Shown: positions 1 through 8,654 of the stretch, in pieces
Position numbering within the stretch: the first letter of the stretch is position 1
Layout of the letters: each line of letters starts with the position of its first letter
NCBI RefSeq assembly: GCF_934307085.1
Contig: NZ_CAKRCF010000043.1
Span: 1 to 24,839, forward strand
Origin: an uncultured Anaerobutyricum sp.
Lineage (GTDB): Bacteria > Bacillota > Clostridia > Lachnospirales > Lachnospiraceae
Length of the DNA stretch: 24,839 nucleotides
Direction: 5' to 3'
The notes under the pieces: model-generated
The model's input: only the letters and a program-made list of their open reading frames with translations
What the model was told of the DNA's origin: nothing
Databases searched by the model: none
Translations under genes and position numbers: made by a program

Positions 1-167
1 CAGAACCCCTCCTGCTGTCAGCAGGGCAGAAACTCTGACTCCAAAAGGCTTCTTTCCAAAGCTTTTCCCTGCTTTCCAGATACTCCTTTTTCAATAGTCT
101 GCTACTGGTGCTTTTACAGGCATTGATAAATTTACTAAGTTCCGTTCTCGACTGTGCATTATGATTT
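1..167 (-). pseudogene. IS200/IS605-family TnpA (Y1 transposase) remnant, partial and frameshifted
   Basis: Reading the minus strand from about position 167 towards 1 gives residues TELSKFINACKSTSSRLLKK followed by LWKEAFWSQSFC. This matches the C-terminal half of IS200/IS605 TnpA, whose family pattern is TELSKFINAYKSASSRLIKK...LWKEYFWSQSFCLLTTGGAP. After FWSQSFC (codon at 27-29) the frame must slip one base, near position 26, to recover LLTAGGVL, which then runs off the left edge. The extra C on the minus strand is therefore a frameshift. The N-terminal half with the HUH motif is not recognisable further upstream. I read this as a dead insertion-sequence fragment. The family call rests on remembered consensus, not on a search. 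Confidence 0.72.
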
Positions 168-249
168 ATTTTTCCTTTTCTACTGACTCTATTATACCAT
201 GGATTGCATCACTGAACAAGTGTTCTCTTTTTGTTTTTACGCAATTCAT

Positions 250-275
250 CTCCCACCTGTAAGTTCTCCCACCTG
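250..275. repeat. Short direct repeat beside the IS remnant
   Basis: The decamer CTCCCACCTG occurs at 250-259 and again at 266-275, six bases apart. It lies between the transposase remnant and the GNAT remnant and could be leftover insertion-sequence end material. No function can be assigned. Confidence 0.35.
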
Positions 276-366
276 CAGAGGAAGGAGAATTTTTGCTATA
301 TTATGTTAAAAAAACAATCAATAACACCTATAAATTTATGATATCTTTCTATTTCTTCACACACAA

Positions 367-655
367 TTACTCTTCTCTATCACCAATTTTCATATATAAA
401 AGCGGATACAGATTCCCTTCCTCATCATTTCCGTTCTTTTATACGTCTCAAACCCCATATGCTTATAAAACCCAACCGCCTGCGGATTCTGTTCATTCAC
501 CGTAACTTCCTGTATTCCATATTTCTTGGTACCATATTCTATCAACTGTTTCCCCAGTCCCTTTCCTCTTTCTTCCGGTGAGAGAAACAACATTTCTAAC
601 CGGGTATCCTCCACTCCCATAAAAGCAACAGGTACATTGTTTTCTCCTTGAATTT
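367..655 (-). pseudogene. GNAT-family N-acetyltransferase, truncated and frameshifted
   Basis: The minus strand encodes the C-terminal half of a GNAT acetyltransferase. Visible features are the acetyl-CoA-binding loop in RLEMLFLSPEERGKGLGKQL (the R/Q-x-x-G-x-G/A pattern is RGKGLG) and the terminal strand and helix, VNEQNPQAVGFYKHMGFETY. Two defects are seen. Upstream, the frame meets an in-frame TAG just before the segment IKIQGENNVPVAFMG, and no N-terminal half (normally about 70 more residues) is present. Near the end, after KRTEM, a one-base loss shifts the frame: the original ending DEEGNLYPLLYMKIGDREE is readable in another frame, with a stop at 367-369. It is most likely a non-functional relic. 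The 76-residue open frame at 390-620 is only its undamaged middle. Confidence 0.75.
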
Positions 656-798
656 TTATTCTCTATTTTGTACATTATAGCATATATATTTTTTAATATA
701 TAATAATAAACAAAAGTCCGAAAATAGCATATTATTCTCCTGCAATGTATTGATATTATAATATATTTTACATGCAATATATAAAGGAGTATGTTATT

Positions 799-882
799 AT
801 GGTCAAAACAGCCTTTCATACTATTATCATTCATATAACAGTAATTTACGAAACGCCACCAAAGAACTATTTGCAAAAGTAA
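799..882 (+). CDS. Possible 27-residue small protein
   Basis: An ATG at 799 is preceded by a good ribosome site (AAAGGAG at 783-789) and opens a 27-codon frame with a TAA at 880-882, 18 bases before the DUF4279-like gene. The peptide is hydrophobic in the middle (HTIIIHITVIY) and ends polar (PPKNYLQK). I do not recognise it. It could be a leader peptide coupled to the next gene, or the start of a broken gene. The spaced ribosome site is the only real support. Confidence 0.3.
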   Translation: MVKTAFHTIIIHITVIYETPPKNYLQK

Positions 883-900
883 CGAATTTCAGGAGTAGTT

Positions 901-1308
901 ATGGATACAGAAATTTATATGGAAATCACTTTATTTTTTGATAATAATTTTGATGTATATACAATTGAAAATATATTGAACCTCAAACCGACCGACTGTA
1001 AAAAACAACGTGAAACAAGAATGTCTCCTTTTAATAGAACAAAACATCTAGAAGGCTATTGGACATTAGCCAGTGATACTTTTTATGAACTGGACATAAA
1101 GCCCGCAATAGATGATTTAATTTCAAAGATCGGAAGCAAAATAAAAGATATCAAGCAAATATGTGAAAAAAACAATGGTGAAGTCCGTTTCTACATTGTT
1201 CCTTCTTTCAAATCCGATTGCCTGCCTGCAATGTATTTTGAAAAAGACTTTCTAGAGATAGTTCATGAATTAGGGGCAACAATAGATATTGATATGTATT
1301 GTAATTAG
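901..1308 (+). CDS. DUF4279-like protein
   Basis: This is a 135-residue soluble protein with no signal peptide or membrane segment. AGGAG at 891-895 supports the ATG at 901. The layout resembles DUF4279: an N-terminal beta strand with aromatic and acidic residues (EITLFFDNNFDVYTIENIL), an L-x-P-T motif (LNLKPTD), then a tryptophan segment (LEGYWTLASDTF), then a helix and a strand (VRFYIVPSF), ending with an acidic helix (FLEIVHELGATIDIDMY). DUF4279 proteins are small cytosolic proteins of unknown role, often found singly in accessory regions. This one sits next to an IS remnant and a broken acetyltransferase, so it may be a recent arrival. The family call is from pattern memory and is moderately secure; no function is claimed. 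Confidence 0.6.
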   Translation: MDTEIYMEITLFFDNNFDVYTIENILNLKPTDCKKQRETRMSPFNRTKHLEGYWTLASDTFYELDIKPAIDDLISKIGSKIKDIKQICEKNNGEVRFYIVPSFKSDCLPAMYFEKDFLEIVHELGATIDIDMYCN

Positions 1309-1317
1309 AAAACTCCT

Positions 1318-1608
1318 GATTTGTTGAGTTGATAACAAACGCTGCTGTGGAGAAGTTTGTGATCGGATTGCTCAAAACCTATAAAAAGAGAGACAAAACA
1401 ATATCCCCATTTGAGCCTTTGTGCTGTGGAATTTTGACCATAGAAACTTCGCATTCGTTACTGCGAAGTTTCTGTTTTACTGGACAAAATGGAACGTTTA
1501 GCACAACGGCTCAAATGGGGATATTGTTTTGTCTCTCTGTTCAATATTATTTTTGGCAATCCAGCTACTTATTTTCTCTGGCGGCGTCTGTTACCAACTC
1601 GACAAATC
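1318..1608. repeat. Palindromic element copy A (full length, with outer ends)
   Basis: This 291-bp element fills the gap between the convergent DUF4279-like and gldG genes. Its outer ends are imperfect inverted repeats: GATTTGTTGAGTTGATAAC at 1318-1336 against the region ending CTCGACAAATC at 1608. An inner pair CGGATTGC (1364-1371) / GCAATCC (1557-1563) also matches. Private arms at 1387-1417 and 1508-1538 are a perfect 31-bp inverted repeat. The 90-bp core (1418-1507) begins TTTGTGCTGTGGAATTTTGA and ends TTTAGCACAAC. Its apical hairpin is GAAACTTCGCA (1443-1453) / TGCGAAGTTTC (1462-1472). The whole can fold as one long hairpin on either strand and probably acts as a two-way transcription barrier. 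Confidence 0.85.
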
Positions 1609-1613
1609 AGAAT

Positions 1614-3035
1614 TTAAAGCTTTCTTCTCCTGATCACAACACAGATTCCAACCGCCAGAATCACTAACGGAATCACAAACACTGTCATAATCAGCGTTGC
1701 TTTCTGATTAAACGCCGGTACCACCGCATTCTCCGTCTTAAGACTCTTTGCTCTGATAGAAATCTTACTCTTTTGTTCTGCAAGATAGTTCACACCATTC
1801 AATACGAAGTCTGTGTTTGCGCCACTTACTGCCTGGTCGATATCCTGCAATAACATATTGGTACATCCCGTTACAATCATTCTTCCACCTGTAGAATCTG
1901 ATACCGCTACAGAAATATTAAATGGTCCGCTGATATCCTTTTTTTCTTTATTCAGTGTTGCACTATCTGTATTCACCTTGGAGTATGCACCATCGCTTGT
2001 AGAAAGTAACGGAGTTACTGTATAATCAGATGCAGAAGAATTCTTCTTTGCATTTTTTTCTGTAATATCCTTCAGTCCTTTTGCACTTGGAGCTAAAATA
2101 TAAATATTACTGTTATACTGTGCAGAAGTTGCATCAGAACTTTCGATCGTTGGAAGCAGATAGATTGGATACTGTGTATATTTACTTGCATCGGTTTCTA
2201 CCACGACTCCCTTTTGTGGTTCTACATTATAAGATTTAAGCAGACTGTATAAATTCGTAAGGTTCTCTACCTTTGCATCTAAAAATACATACATCTTTCC
2301 GCCGTTTTTCATATAAGTTTTAATCATCTTAAGCTCATCTTTTGTAATGTCTTTCTGTGCACCATTGATGAGTAAGATAGAGCAATCATCTGGTACTTTC
2401 TGTTCCGTAAGAAGATTCAGTATTTTTACAGAATAGTTATCTCCTTCAAAACTACTTGTCACACTAGAATCAAAGCTCTGCTCAGAATGTCCACTTAATG
2501 TGTAGATTACTGGTGTAGAATCGGAAATAACATAGTTGATTGCTTCTGTTGTAAGACTTTCTAACTGAAGAGAATCTGCAGAATAGGAATAGTCACTTCC
2601 ATAGCTGTATGATACATAGTCATTTGCGGAAACATAACGATATTTCCTGCCGCATTTTACGATCATACTGTCATTTGCCACTTCTTCACTGCTGTCTACA
2701 TACTTTTTAGTGAAGTTCGGATATAAATCTGGGTCTTTGTAAACAAATTTTACTTTGGTAGAATTCTTTTTATATTCCTTCCATACCTGTGCATAAGAAG
2801 AATTTACATTAGACTCTTTATCAATAACGTAAATCGTAACTTCTTTATCTAAGCCCTTTAAGATTTTTTTTGTCTGCTTGGAGAGGGAATAGATTTTATT
2901 GGTTGTCACGTCCACTGTGTAGTTTTTACTTGTTACAAATATATTCACTGCAATGACTGCTGCAATCAGAACGACAACTGCCATTGCGGAAAAAATACCT
3001 TTTTTTAACTTTGTATTCATCTTGTTCTTAATCAT
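1614..3035 (-). CDS. GldG-family ABC exporter auxiliary protein
   Basis: A 473-residue membrane protein of the GldG/ABC-type uncharacterised transport family. One N-terminal membrane segment (about residues 15-35, AMAVVVLIAAVIAVNIFV) is followed by a large extracytoplasmic domain and one C-terminal membrane segment (LIMTVFVIPLVILAVGICVV) ending in a basic tail. The extracytoplasmic part contains the family pattern IYSLSKQTKKILKGLDKEV near the start and TLSGHSEQSF in the middle. I chose the ATG at 3033-3035, because AGGAGGG lies seven bases upstream of it; an upstream ATG at 3056 has no such site and overlaps the permease gene. It is the last gene of an ATPase-permease-GldG operon, whose substrate cannot be read from sequence. 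In related Clostridia a DUF4340 gene commonly follows; here the operon stops at palindromic element A. Confidence 0.85.
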   Translation of the reverse strand: MIKNKMNTKLKKGIFSAMAVVVLIAAVIAVNIFVTSKNYTVDVTTNKIYSLSKQTKKILKGLDKEVTIYVIDKESNVNSSYAQVWKEYKKNSTKVKFVYKDPDLYPNFTKKYVDSSEEVANDSMIVKCGRKYRYVSANDYVSYSYGSDYSYSADSLQLESLTTEAINYVISDSTPVIYTLSGHSEQSFDSSVTSSFEGDNYSVKILNLLTEQKVPDDCSILLINGAQKDITKDELKMIKTYMKNGGKMYVFLDAKVENLTNLYSLLKSYNVEPQKGVVVETDASKYTQYPIYLLPTIESSDATSAQYNSNIYILAPSAKGLKDITEKNAKKNSSASDYTVTPLLSTSDGAYSKVNTDSATLNKEKKDISGPFNISVAVSDSTGGRMIVTGCTNMLLQDIDQAVSGANTDFVLNGVNYLAEQKSKISIRAKSLKTENAVVPAFNQKATLIMTVFVIPLVILAVGICVVIRRRKL

Positions 3036-3046
3036 TATATGCCCTC

Positions 3047-3913
3047 CTAATTCCATCTGCGCTTTTCAATTCCCTGCATCGTCAGGAATAAAAATACTGC
3101 AATAAATGATATATAATATACGATAGAAGATGCATTTAAAATTCCGCTGCAAAAATCATTAAAACGGTCTAACACAGAAAACCAGTCGATAATCTTGGAC
3201 AGACCATTGTCAAATAATGCAGGTTTTACTTTACTTAAAATAGCGATAATCGCAATTCCGGCAACACCTACTCCGGTTGTGATTTTTACGTTCTTTGTCT
3301 CATCATAGAAAAACCATGCAATAAGAATAACAGCAAGTACACATACGATGTAAGTATATCTTGCTCTTCCCGGTACAACATTCGAAATATTCGGAAGTAA
3401 CATACAAAACAGGACTACTGCAAAAGATAATGCCGCTGCAATCATCTGGTTATCTGTAAGGGAGGATACAAACATTCCAACTGCCATCAGACAAGCTCCT
3501 AATAAGAAATAACCAAGACATCCCGTAAGAACTGTTTTCCAGTTTACGCTTCCAAACATACTTAACACACCTGCTTCTATGATGCTTACTAACATAGAAA
3601 TGGCAAGTAATGTTATGGATGAAAGATACTTTCCAAATACAATACTGCTGGAACGAATCGGTGAAGTATATAAGAGCTGGTCTGTCCTCTGCTTCTTTTC
3701 CTCTGCAAATAAACGCATCGTAAGGATTGGCACGATTACGATATATAAAATCGTACTGTTAGAAAATACATACTGTGCATAATCCGTATAACCATAAGAC
3801 ATACAGATTACAGAAAAATACACTCCTGTCGCAGCAATAAAAAGAGCAAAATAAATATAGGCTGCCAGTGAGTGAAAATAGCTTCTCATTTCTTTTAAAT
3901 AAATGGCTTTCAT
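3047..3913 (-). CDS. ABC-2 family permease (GldF/NosY type)
   Basis: A 288-residue integral membrane protein with about six hydrophobic segments. It starts with the KEMRSYFHSLAAYIYFALF segment usual in this family. The cytosolic loop TMRLFAEEKKQRTDQLLYTSP is the conserved coupling region of GldF/NosY-like ABC-2 permeases, where the chain contacts its ATPase. The start ATG (3911-3913) lies one base after the stop of the upstream ATPase gene, so translation is coupled. The downstream GldG ribosome site lies at the 3' end of this gene. Together the three make an export complex of unknown cargo. Confidence 0.88.
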   Translation of the reverse strand: MKAIYLKEMRSYFHSLAAYIYFALFIAATGVYFSVICMSYGYTDYAQYVFSNSTILYIVIVPILTMRLFAEEKKQRTDQLLYTSPIRSSSIVFGKYLSSITLLAISMLVSIIEAGVLSMFGSVNWKTVLTGCLGYFLLGACLMAVGMFVSSLTDNQMIAAALSFAVVLFCMLLPNISNVVPGRARYTYIVCVLAVILIAWFFYDETKNVKITTGVGVAGIAIIAILSKVKPALFDNGLSKIIDWFSVLDRFNDFCSGILNASSIVYYISFIAVFLFLTMQGIEKRRWN

Positions 3914-3914
3914 T

Positions 3915-4994
3915 CTACTTATCCTCCTCTTCTTTTTCTGTCTTTTCCGACTCAGAATCTACTATCTCTGCTTTTTTCTTCCTTTTAAAAGAAAATCCAT
4001 GATGTCCCTGTTTTTCAATCTGCTCAGAAGCCTTCTTTGCCTCAGACTCTACTGCTTCCACATCCTGTCCGGTTAGTTTCAGGAATACATCTTCAAGAGA
4101 CAGGCTTTCTCGTTCCATTTTAATAATAGGTAATTTTTCTTCGGCAAACTCAAAGAACAGATTATCGCGGATATCTTCTTTTGTTGCTGTTTTCGCCTGC
4201 ACATCAATAATTTCATCTTTTTCGCCGGTAATCTTATAATCTCTAATATATTCAGAAGCTTTTAATACCTTTTCTACCTTCTCACGACTGCCTTTTGCAG
4301 ATAAAATAATATTATCCGTATCGGAGAAATCTTCTGACAGATGTTCTGGAGTATCCTGTGCAACTAAAGTTCCCTTATCTATAATAAGTACATAGTCACA
4401 TACTGCATTTACTTCTGATAAAATGTGTGAACTTAAAATAATGGTGTGCTTCTCTCCTAAACTCTTAATAAGAGAGCGAATCTCAATAATCTGATTCGGG
4501 TCAAGTCCTACCGTCGGCTCATCAAGAATCAGCAATGGCGGATTTCCAATCAATGCCTGTGCCAATCCGACTCTCTGCTTATATCCTTTGGAAAGATTCT
4601 TGATTAATCTTCCCTTCATATCAGAAATCTTTACTGCCTCTGTTACTTCATTAATAGACGATTCCTTTTCTGCCTTTTTACGGATTCCTTTTAAATCACA
4701 GATAAAATTCAAATATTCCGCTACAGTCATGTCCTCATACAGTGGTGGAATCTCTGGTAGATAACCGATTAACTTCTTCGCCTGTAATGGTTGCTCTAAA
4801 ATATCATATCCCCCGATTTTTACCTCACCGGAAGTTGCTGAAATATATCCGGTCATTATATTCATTGTTGTGGACTTTCCCGCTCCATTCGGTCCAAGAA
4901 GTCCTACAATCTGTCCGTCAGGTACAGAAAAACTAATATCTTTTACCGCATGATGTTTTCCGTAATCCTTGACTAAGTTTTTTACTTCTATCAT
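3915..4994 (-). CDS. ABC transporter ATP-binding protein (GldA-like)
   Basis: A 359-residue cytosolic ATPase that powers the ABC-2/GldG exporter encoded downstream. Walker A GPNGAGKST is at residues 34-42, the signature LSKGYKQR at 134-141 and Walker B LLILDEP at 154-160, with an H-loop in ILSSHILSEV. Residues from about 220 to 310 form the C-terminal regulatory extension typical of exporter ATPases. The last 45 or so residues are a very charged Lys/Glu tail (EAKKASEQIEK... to EKTEKEEEDK), probably disordered, which makes it longer than the usual 300-320 residues. AGGAGG lies nine bases before the ATG at 4994. It is the first gene of the three-gene operon. Confidence 0.9.
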   Translation of the reverse strand: MIEVKNLVKDYGKHHAVKDISFSVPDGQIVGLLGPNGAGKSTTMNIMTGYISATSGEVKIGGYDILEQPLQAKKLIGYLPEIPPLYEDMTVAEYLNFICDLKGIRKKAEKESSINEVTEAVKISDMKGRLIKNLSKGYKQRVGLAQALIGNPPLLILDEPTVGLDPNQIIEIRSLIKSLGEKHTIILSSHILSEVNAVCDYVLIIDKGTLVAQDTPEHLSEDFSDTDNIILSAKGSREKVEKVLKASEYIRDYKITGEKDEIIDVQAKTATKEDIRDNLFFEFAEEKLPIIKMERESLSLEDVFLKLTGQDVEAVESEAKKASEQIEKQGHHGFSFKRKKKAEIVDSESEKTEKEEEDK

Positions 4995-5335
4995 AAAATA
5001 AGCCTCCTGTATAAATTTAACACATGCTATATTATTCTTAATTTACGATAATTTTGTGAACATATTCTCCTTTTCACATTAAGTTCACATTTTTAACAAT
5101 TTCAAGAGATTGTCCTTTATTGATATTTTTTTAACTTTTGCTCTGCTATCTTTTCTCCCTTACTTTACTTTTTTGTTCTGCAATTTATACACACTCATCC
5201 TTCATCCGACTCAAAAAATGAAATTCTTGCAGCTAAAACTATCATTTTCATTCGTTTTTCACTTAAAAATATTAAGTTATATGTGTTGTTATGAAATTTT
5301 TTTAAAAAAAGTTGTACTTTTACTTATTCTTTTTA
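4995..5335. other. Intergenic spacer between divergent gldA-like and gdhA genes
   Basis: A very AT-rich stretch with no convincing gene; short open frames here are low-complexity Phe/Leu-rich noise. It must hold the promoter of the minus-strand exporter operon, but I see no clear -35/-10 pair. An interrupted inverted repeat TGTGAAC (5055-5061) / GTTCACA (5083-5089) lies upstream of that operon and could be an operator. Confidence 0.4.
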
Positions 5336-5364
5336 TTGAATTACTTCGCACAATATAGTATAAT
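5336..5364 (+). promoter_or_regulatory. Sigma-A promoter of gdhA
   Basis: TTGAAT at 5336-5341 and TATAAT at 5359-5364 are separated by exactly 17 bases. The implied start near 5371 gives a 5' leader of about 100 bases before the gdhA ATG, with the ribosome site AAGGAGG at 5456-5462. Confidence 0.82.
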
Positions 5365-5404
5365 AGACCCCGGCAAAAGAACTCGGTGAGAGATATGATT
5401 CTGA

Positions 5405-6805
<1,401 letters not shown>

Positions 6806-6866
6806 TATACTGACCTATTGATTTTTAATCAAATCCTTGATTATTGTTACAGAAATAAATTTTCTC

Positions 6867-6895
6867 TTGAAATCATTTTTTAAATGATATATAAT
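6867..6895 (+). promoter_or_regulatory. Strong sigma-A-like promoter just after gdhA
   Basis: TTGAAA (6867-6872), a 17-base spacer and TATAAT (6890-6895) form a near-consensus promoter 60 bases after the gdhA stop. A start near 6902 would give only about 40 bases of RNA before the hairpin terminator at 6907-6941. Confidence 0.6.
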
Positions 6896-6906
6896 CAAAG
6901 AAACGC

Positions 6907-6941
6907 AACGGAGTGTTCCATTTAGGAATGCTCCGTTTTTT
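6907..6941 (+). terminator. Rho-independent terminator after gdhA
   Basis: AACGGAGTGTTCC (6907-6919) pairs with GGAATGCTCCGTT (6925-6937), allowing one G-U pair. The loop is short and a run of six T follows (6936-6941). It ends gdhA transcription and any transcript from the promoter at 6867-6895. Confidence 0.85.
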
Positions 6942-7191
6942 GTTTTCCAAATTTCTCTATTTTCGGATTTGAAAAACATTCTCCTGTGTATTATACAGTG
7001 CAGAAACTAGAGTTTTCATCTTCTGCATATAATTGGTACATATTTGCTTATCTTAACAAAATTTAGGTAGATACCATTATCCTGCTGGCTTTTCTTTTGC
7101 CAGTTATAAAGCCATGCAGGAACAGGATGCGTTTCTTATATTATTTATTATTTCAATTGACTCATTAATTTACTTTGGAGGTAATTATACT

Positions 7192-7647
7192 ATGGATAAA
7201 ATAGATAGAAAGATTCTTTCTCTTCTTCAGGAGAATGCCCGCTACCCTTTAAAATACCTTGCACAAAAGGTATTCTTATCTTCTCCTGCCGTTTCTACCA
7301 GAATCGAGCGCATGGAAAAAGCCGGCATTATTACCGGCTATCACGCAACTATTAACCCTGTTGCACTTGGGTATCATATTACTGCATTCATTAATCTTAC
7401 TTTAGATCCAAAGCAGAAAAATGAATTCTATCCTTATGTCACAGACTGTCCAAATGTCTTGGAATGTAACTGTGTTACTGGTACATATTCCATTATGTTA
7501 AAGGTTGCTTTTCCTAGCACAATGGAGCTTGATACGTTCATTGGACATTTGCAGCAATTTGGAAATACACAAACACAGATTGTGTTCTCCACGGCGGTTC
7601 CGCCAAGAGGAGTTGGGATAAAAACAGACGAACTAGAAAAGGAATGA
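7192..7647 (+). CDS. Lrp/AsnC family transcriptional regulator
   Basis: A 151-residue regulator of the usual family length. The N-terminal winged helix-turn-helix covers about residues 1-50 (MDKIDRKILSLLQENARYPL, then LSSPAVSTRIERMEKAGII with the recognition helix). The C-terminal RAM/Lrp ligand-binding domain covers about 60-145 (LGYHITAFINLTL, ECNCVTGTYSIMLKV). These proteins form octamers and bind amino acids. I use the ATG at 7192, with TTGGAGG upstream and a start matching the family; a longer frame from 7114 adds a non-conserved hydrophobic stretch. Lying directly after gdhA in the same direction, it may control gdhA or the amino-acid genes nearby, but that is inference. Confidence 0.92.
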   Translation: MDKIDRKILSLLQENARYPLKYLAQKVFLSSPAVSTRIERMEKAGIITGYHATINPVALGYHITAFINLTLDPKQKNEFYPYVTDCPNVLECNCVTGTYSIMLKVAFPSTMELDTFIGHLQQFGNTQTQIVFSTAVPPRGVGIKTDELEKE

Positions 7648-7688
7648 CTCCCATCTGCTCCATAGTTTGTTGCATAAAGATATTAGAA

Positions 7689-7775
7689 AAAAAATGATTT
7701 ATTATACTATTGATTTTGATTCCGTTATAAAAAGTACAAAAGTCACAAAATCAATAGTATAATAAATCATTTTTT
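7689..7775. repeat. Perfect 29-bp inverted repeat (possible mini-derivative E of the palindromic family)
   Basis: Arms at 7689-7717 and 7747-7775 are perfect reverse complements of 29 bases, flanked by A- and T-rich ends, around a 29-base loop. It lies between the convergent lrp and rlmH-like genes and should terminate transcription both ways. The loop contains TCCGTT near its left end and AAAGTCAC at its right end. These match the arm-core junctions of copy C (TCCGTTGTGC and CACAAAGTCAC), suggesting a copy that lost most of its core. The link is short and tentative. Confidence 0.7.
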
Positions 7776-7899
7776 CTTTATCTTATATGTTAATTGCTGA
7801 TGTAGTATCATTCCTTTTCAAGTTCTGTCTATGCTATTCCCCTCTATTAACTATCTGCCAACAAAAAGTAATAGGTGGCTGCCTATCATAAATAAAAAT

Positions 7900-8343
7900 T
7901 CATTTATGATAAGGGTGGTTATAGAGAATTCTGTATCCCCGGTAGATTTGTTCGTAGAGAACCATTCCGGTCATATTTGAGGACATGGTAAAGTCTGAGA
8001 GGACTAGTGATTCTATAGGACTAATGCCCTGTTCTACAAATTTCTCCACTGTCTGCTCGTTCCATTCTGGTACGAAGAACATAACACCCTTCATTCCTGA
8101 GCCTTCCCAGTTTTTTATCTGCATACTGAGTTTTTCTGAAGTAAGTTCTGCTTTGCCGGGCTGTACCAATAACTTTTTCATATTGGTATCTTTTGTGAGG
8201 AGAGCGTTCCATTCTTTTTCTTTTTTTATAAATTTGCAGCTAATTTTACAGTAACGGCTGAGACGTTTTTCGTATTCTGCGATAGCCTTTTTACAAAATT
8301 TCTGTGATTTTCTGGGTTCTTTTATATATATTTCGTATTTCAT
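7900..8343 (-). CDS. Divergent RlmH-like SPOUT protein with degenerate SAM site and intact tail
   Basis: A 147-residue relative of the 23S rRNA pseudouridine-1915 N3-methyltransferase RlmH. RlmH-like features are AIAEYEKRLSRYCK near the N-terminus, LTSEKLSMQIKNW in the middle, and the ending VLYEQIYRGYRILYNHPYHK. The expected glycine-rich SAM loop (IGGxxGL) is replaced by FFVPEWNEQ, and the FPHQxxR motif by MSSNMTG, so it should not bind SAM in the usual way. The C-terminal tail, which in E. coli RlmH reaches into the partner subunit's active site, is perfect and followed at once by the stop. A second RlmH at 11801-12253 shows the opposite losses. An AGGAAA ribosome site and a promoter at 8407-8435 support expression. 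A 10-bp hairpin (7884-7893 / 7902-7911) overlaps the last codons. Function: probably the non-catalytic partner of the other RlmH. Confidence 0.8.
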   Translation of the reverse strand: MKYEIYIKEPRKSQKFCKKAIAEYEKRLSRYCKISCKFIKKEKEWNALLTKDTNMKKLLVQPGKAELTSEKLSMQIKNWEGSGMKGVMFFVPEWNEQTVEKFVEQGISPIESLVLSDFTMSSNMTGMVLYEQIYRGYRILYNHPYHK

Positions 8344-8406
8344 GTTTTTCCTATATTTTTATTTTTGTGTAGATTCTATTATGCATTCATGTTTCTTTGT
8401 ATACTT

Positions 8407-8435
8407 ATTATATCTGATTCCGCCCGTAATCACAA
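8407..8435 (-). promoter_or_regulatory. Sigma-A promoter of the rlmH-like gene
   Basis: On the minus strand TTGTGA (8430-8435) and TATAAT (8407-8412) are 17 bases apart, giving a leader of about 55 bases before the ATG at 8343. Confidence 0.75.
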
Positions 8436-8550
8436 ATACGAGTATGCTTTCCCTGAATGATTTCTTATATTAAAGTACTTTTATAGGCTGTTCCCGGAAT
8501 ATCAAGCGGCAACTTTGCCTGCGGTAAACCAGAATTCTGCACAAAAAAAG

Positions 8551-8624
8551 CGAACCAGAAGGGACTCGAACCCCCGACACACGGTTCCGGAAACCGTTGC
8601 TCTATCCAACTGAGCTACTGGTCC
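8551..8624 (-). tRNA. tRNA-Arg (anticodon CCG)
   Basis: A 74-base cloverleaf on the minus strand. The acceptor stem is GGACCAG with CTGGTTC, and the discriminator is G. The D arm is GCTCAGTTGGATAGAGC. The anticodon stem ACGGT/ACCGT holds the loop TTCCGGA, giving anticodon CCG for the codon CGG. The T arm contains GGTTCGAGTCC. CCA is not encoded, and the sequence runs straight into a T tract, which serves as terminator. Its promoter lies in the 3' end of the cysteine desulfurase gene. Confidence 0.96.
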
Positions 8625-8627
8625 ACA

Positions 8628-8649
8628 GGAAGTTTTCTTAGAAACTTCC
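8628..8649 (-). other. Hairpin in the tRNA-Arg leader
   Basis: GGAAGTTT and AAACTTCC form a perfect 8-bp stem just upstream of the mature tRNA 5' end. It may guide 5' processing or end the cysteine desulfurase transcript. Confidence 0.5.
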
Positions 8650-8654
8650 GTTGT

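Noticed and set aside
493..876. 127-codon minus-strand open frame
   Set aside because: It overlaps the GNAT remnant in another frame, has Tyr/Ile/Cys-rich random composition, no ribosome site and no recognisable motif.
1329..1667. 112-codon plus-strand open frame
   Set aside because: It lies wholly in palindromic element A and the end of gldG; equivalent frames are not kept in the other copies, so it is not coding.
4995..5054. Sigma-A promoter for the exporter operon
   Set aside because: TAATAT-like -10 candidates exist, but no -35 at proper spacing is convincing.
5110..5358. 82-codon plus-strand open frame before gdhA
   Set aside because: Phe/Leu low-complexity translation of T-rich DNA; it runs through the gdhA promoter.
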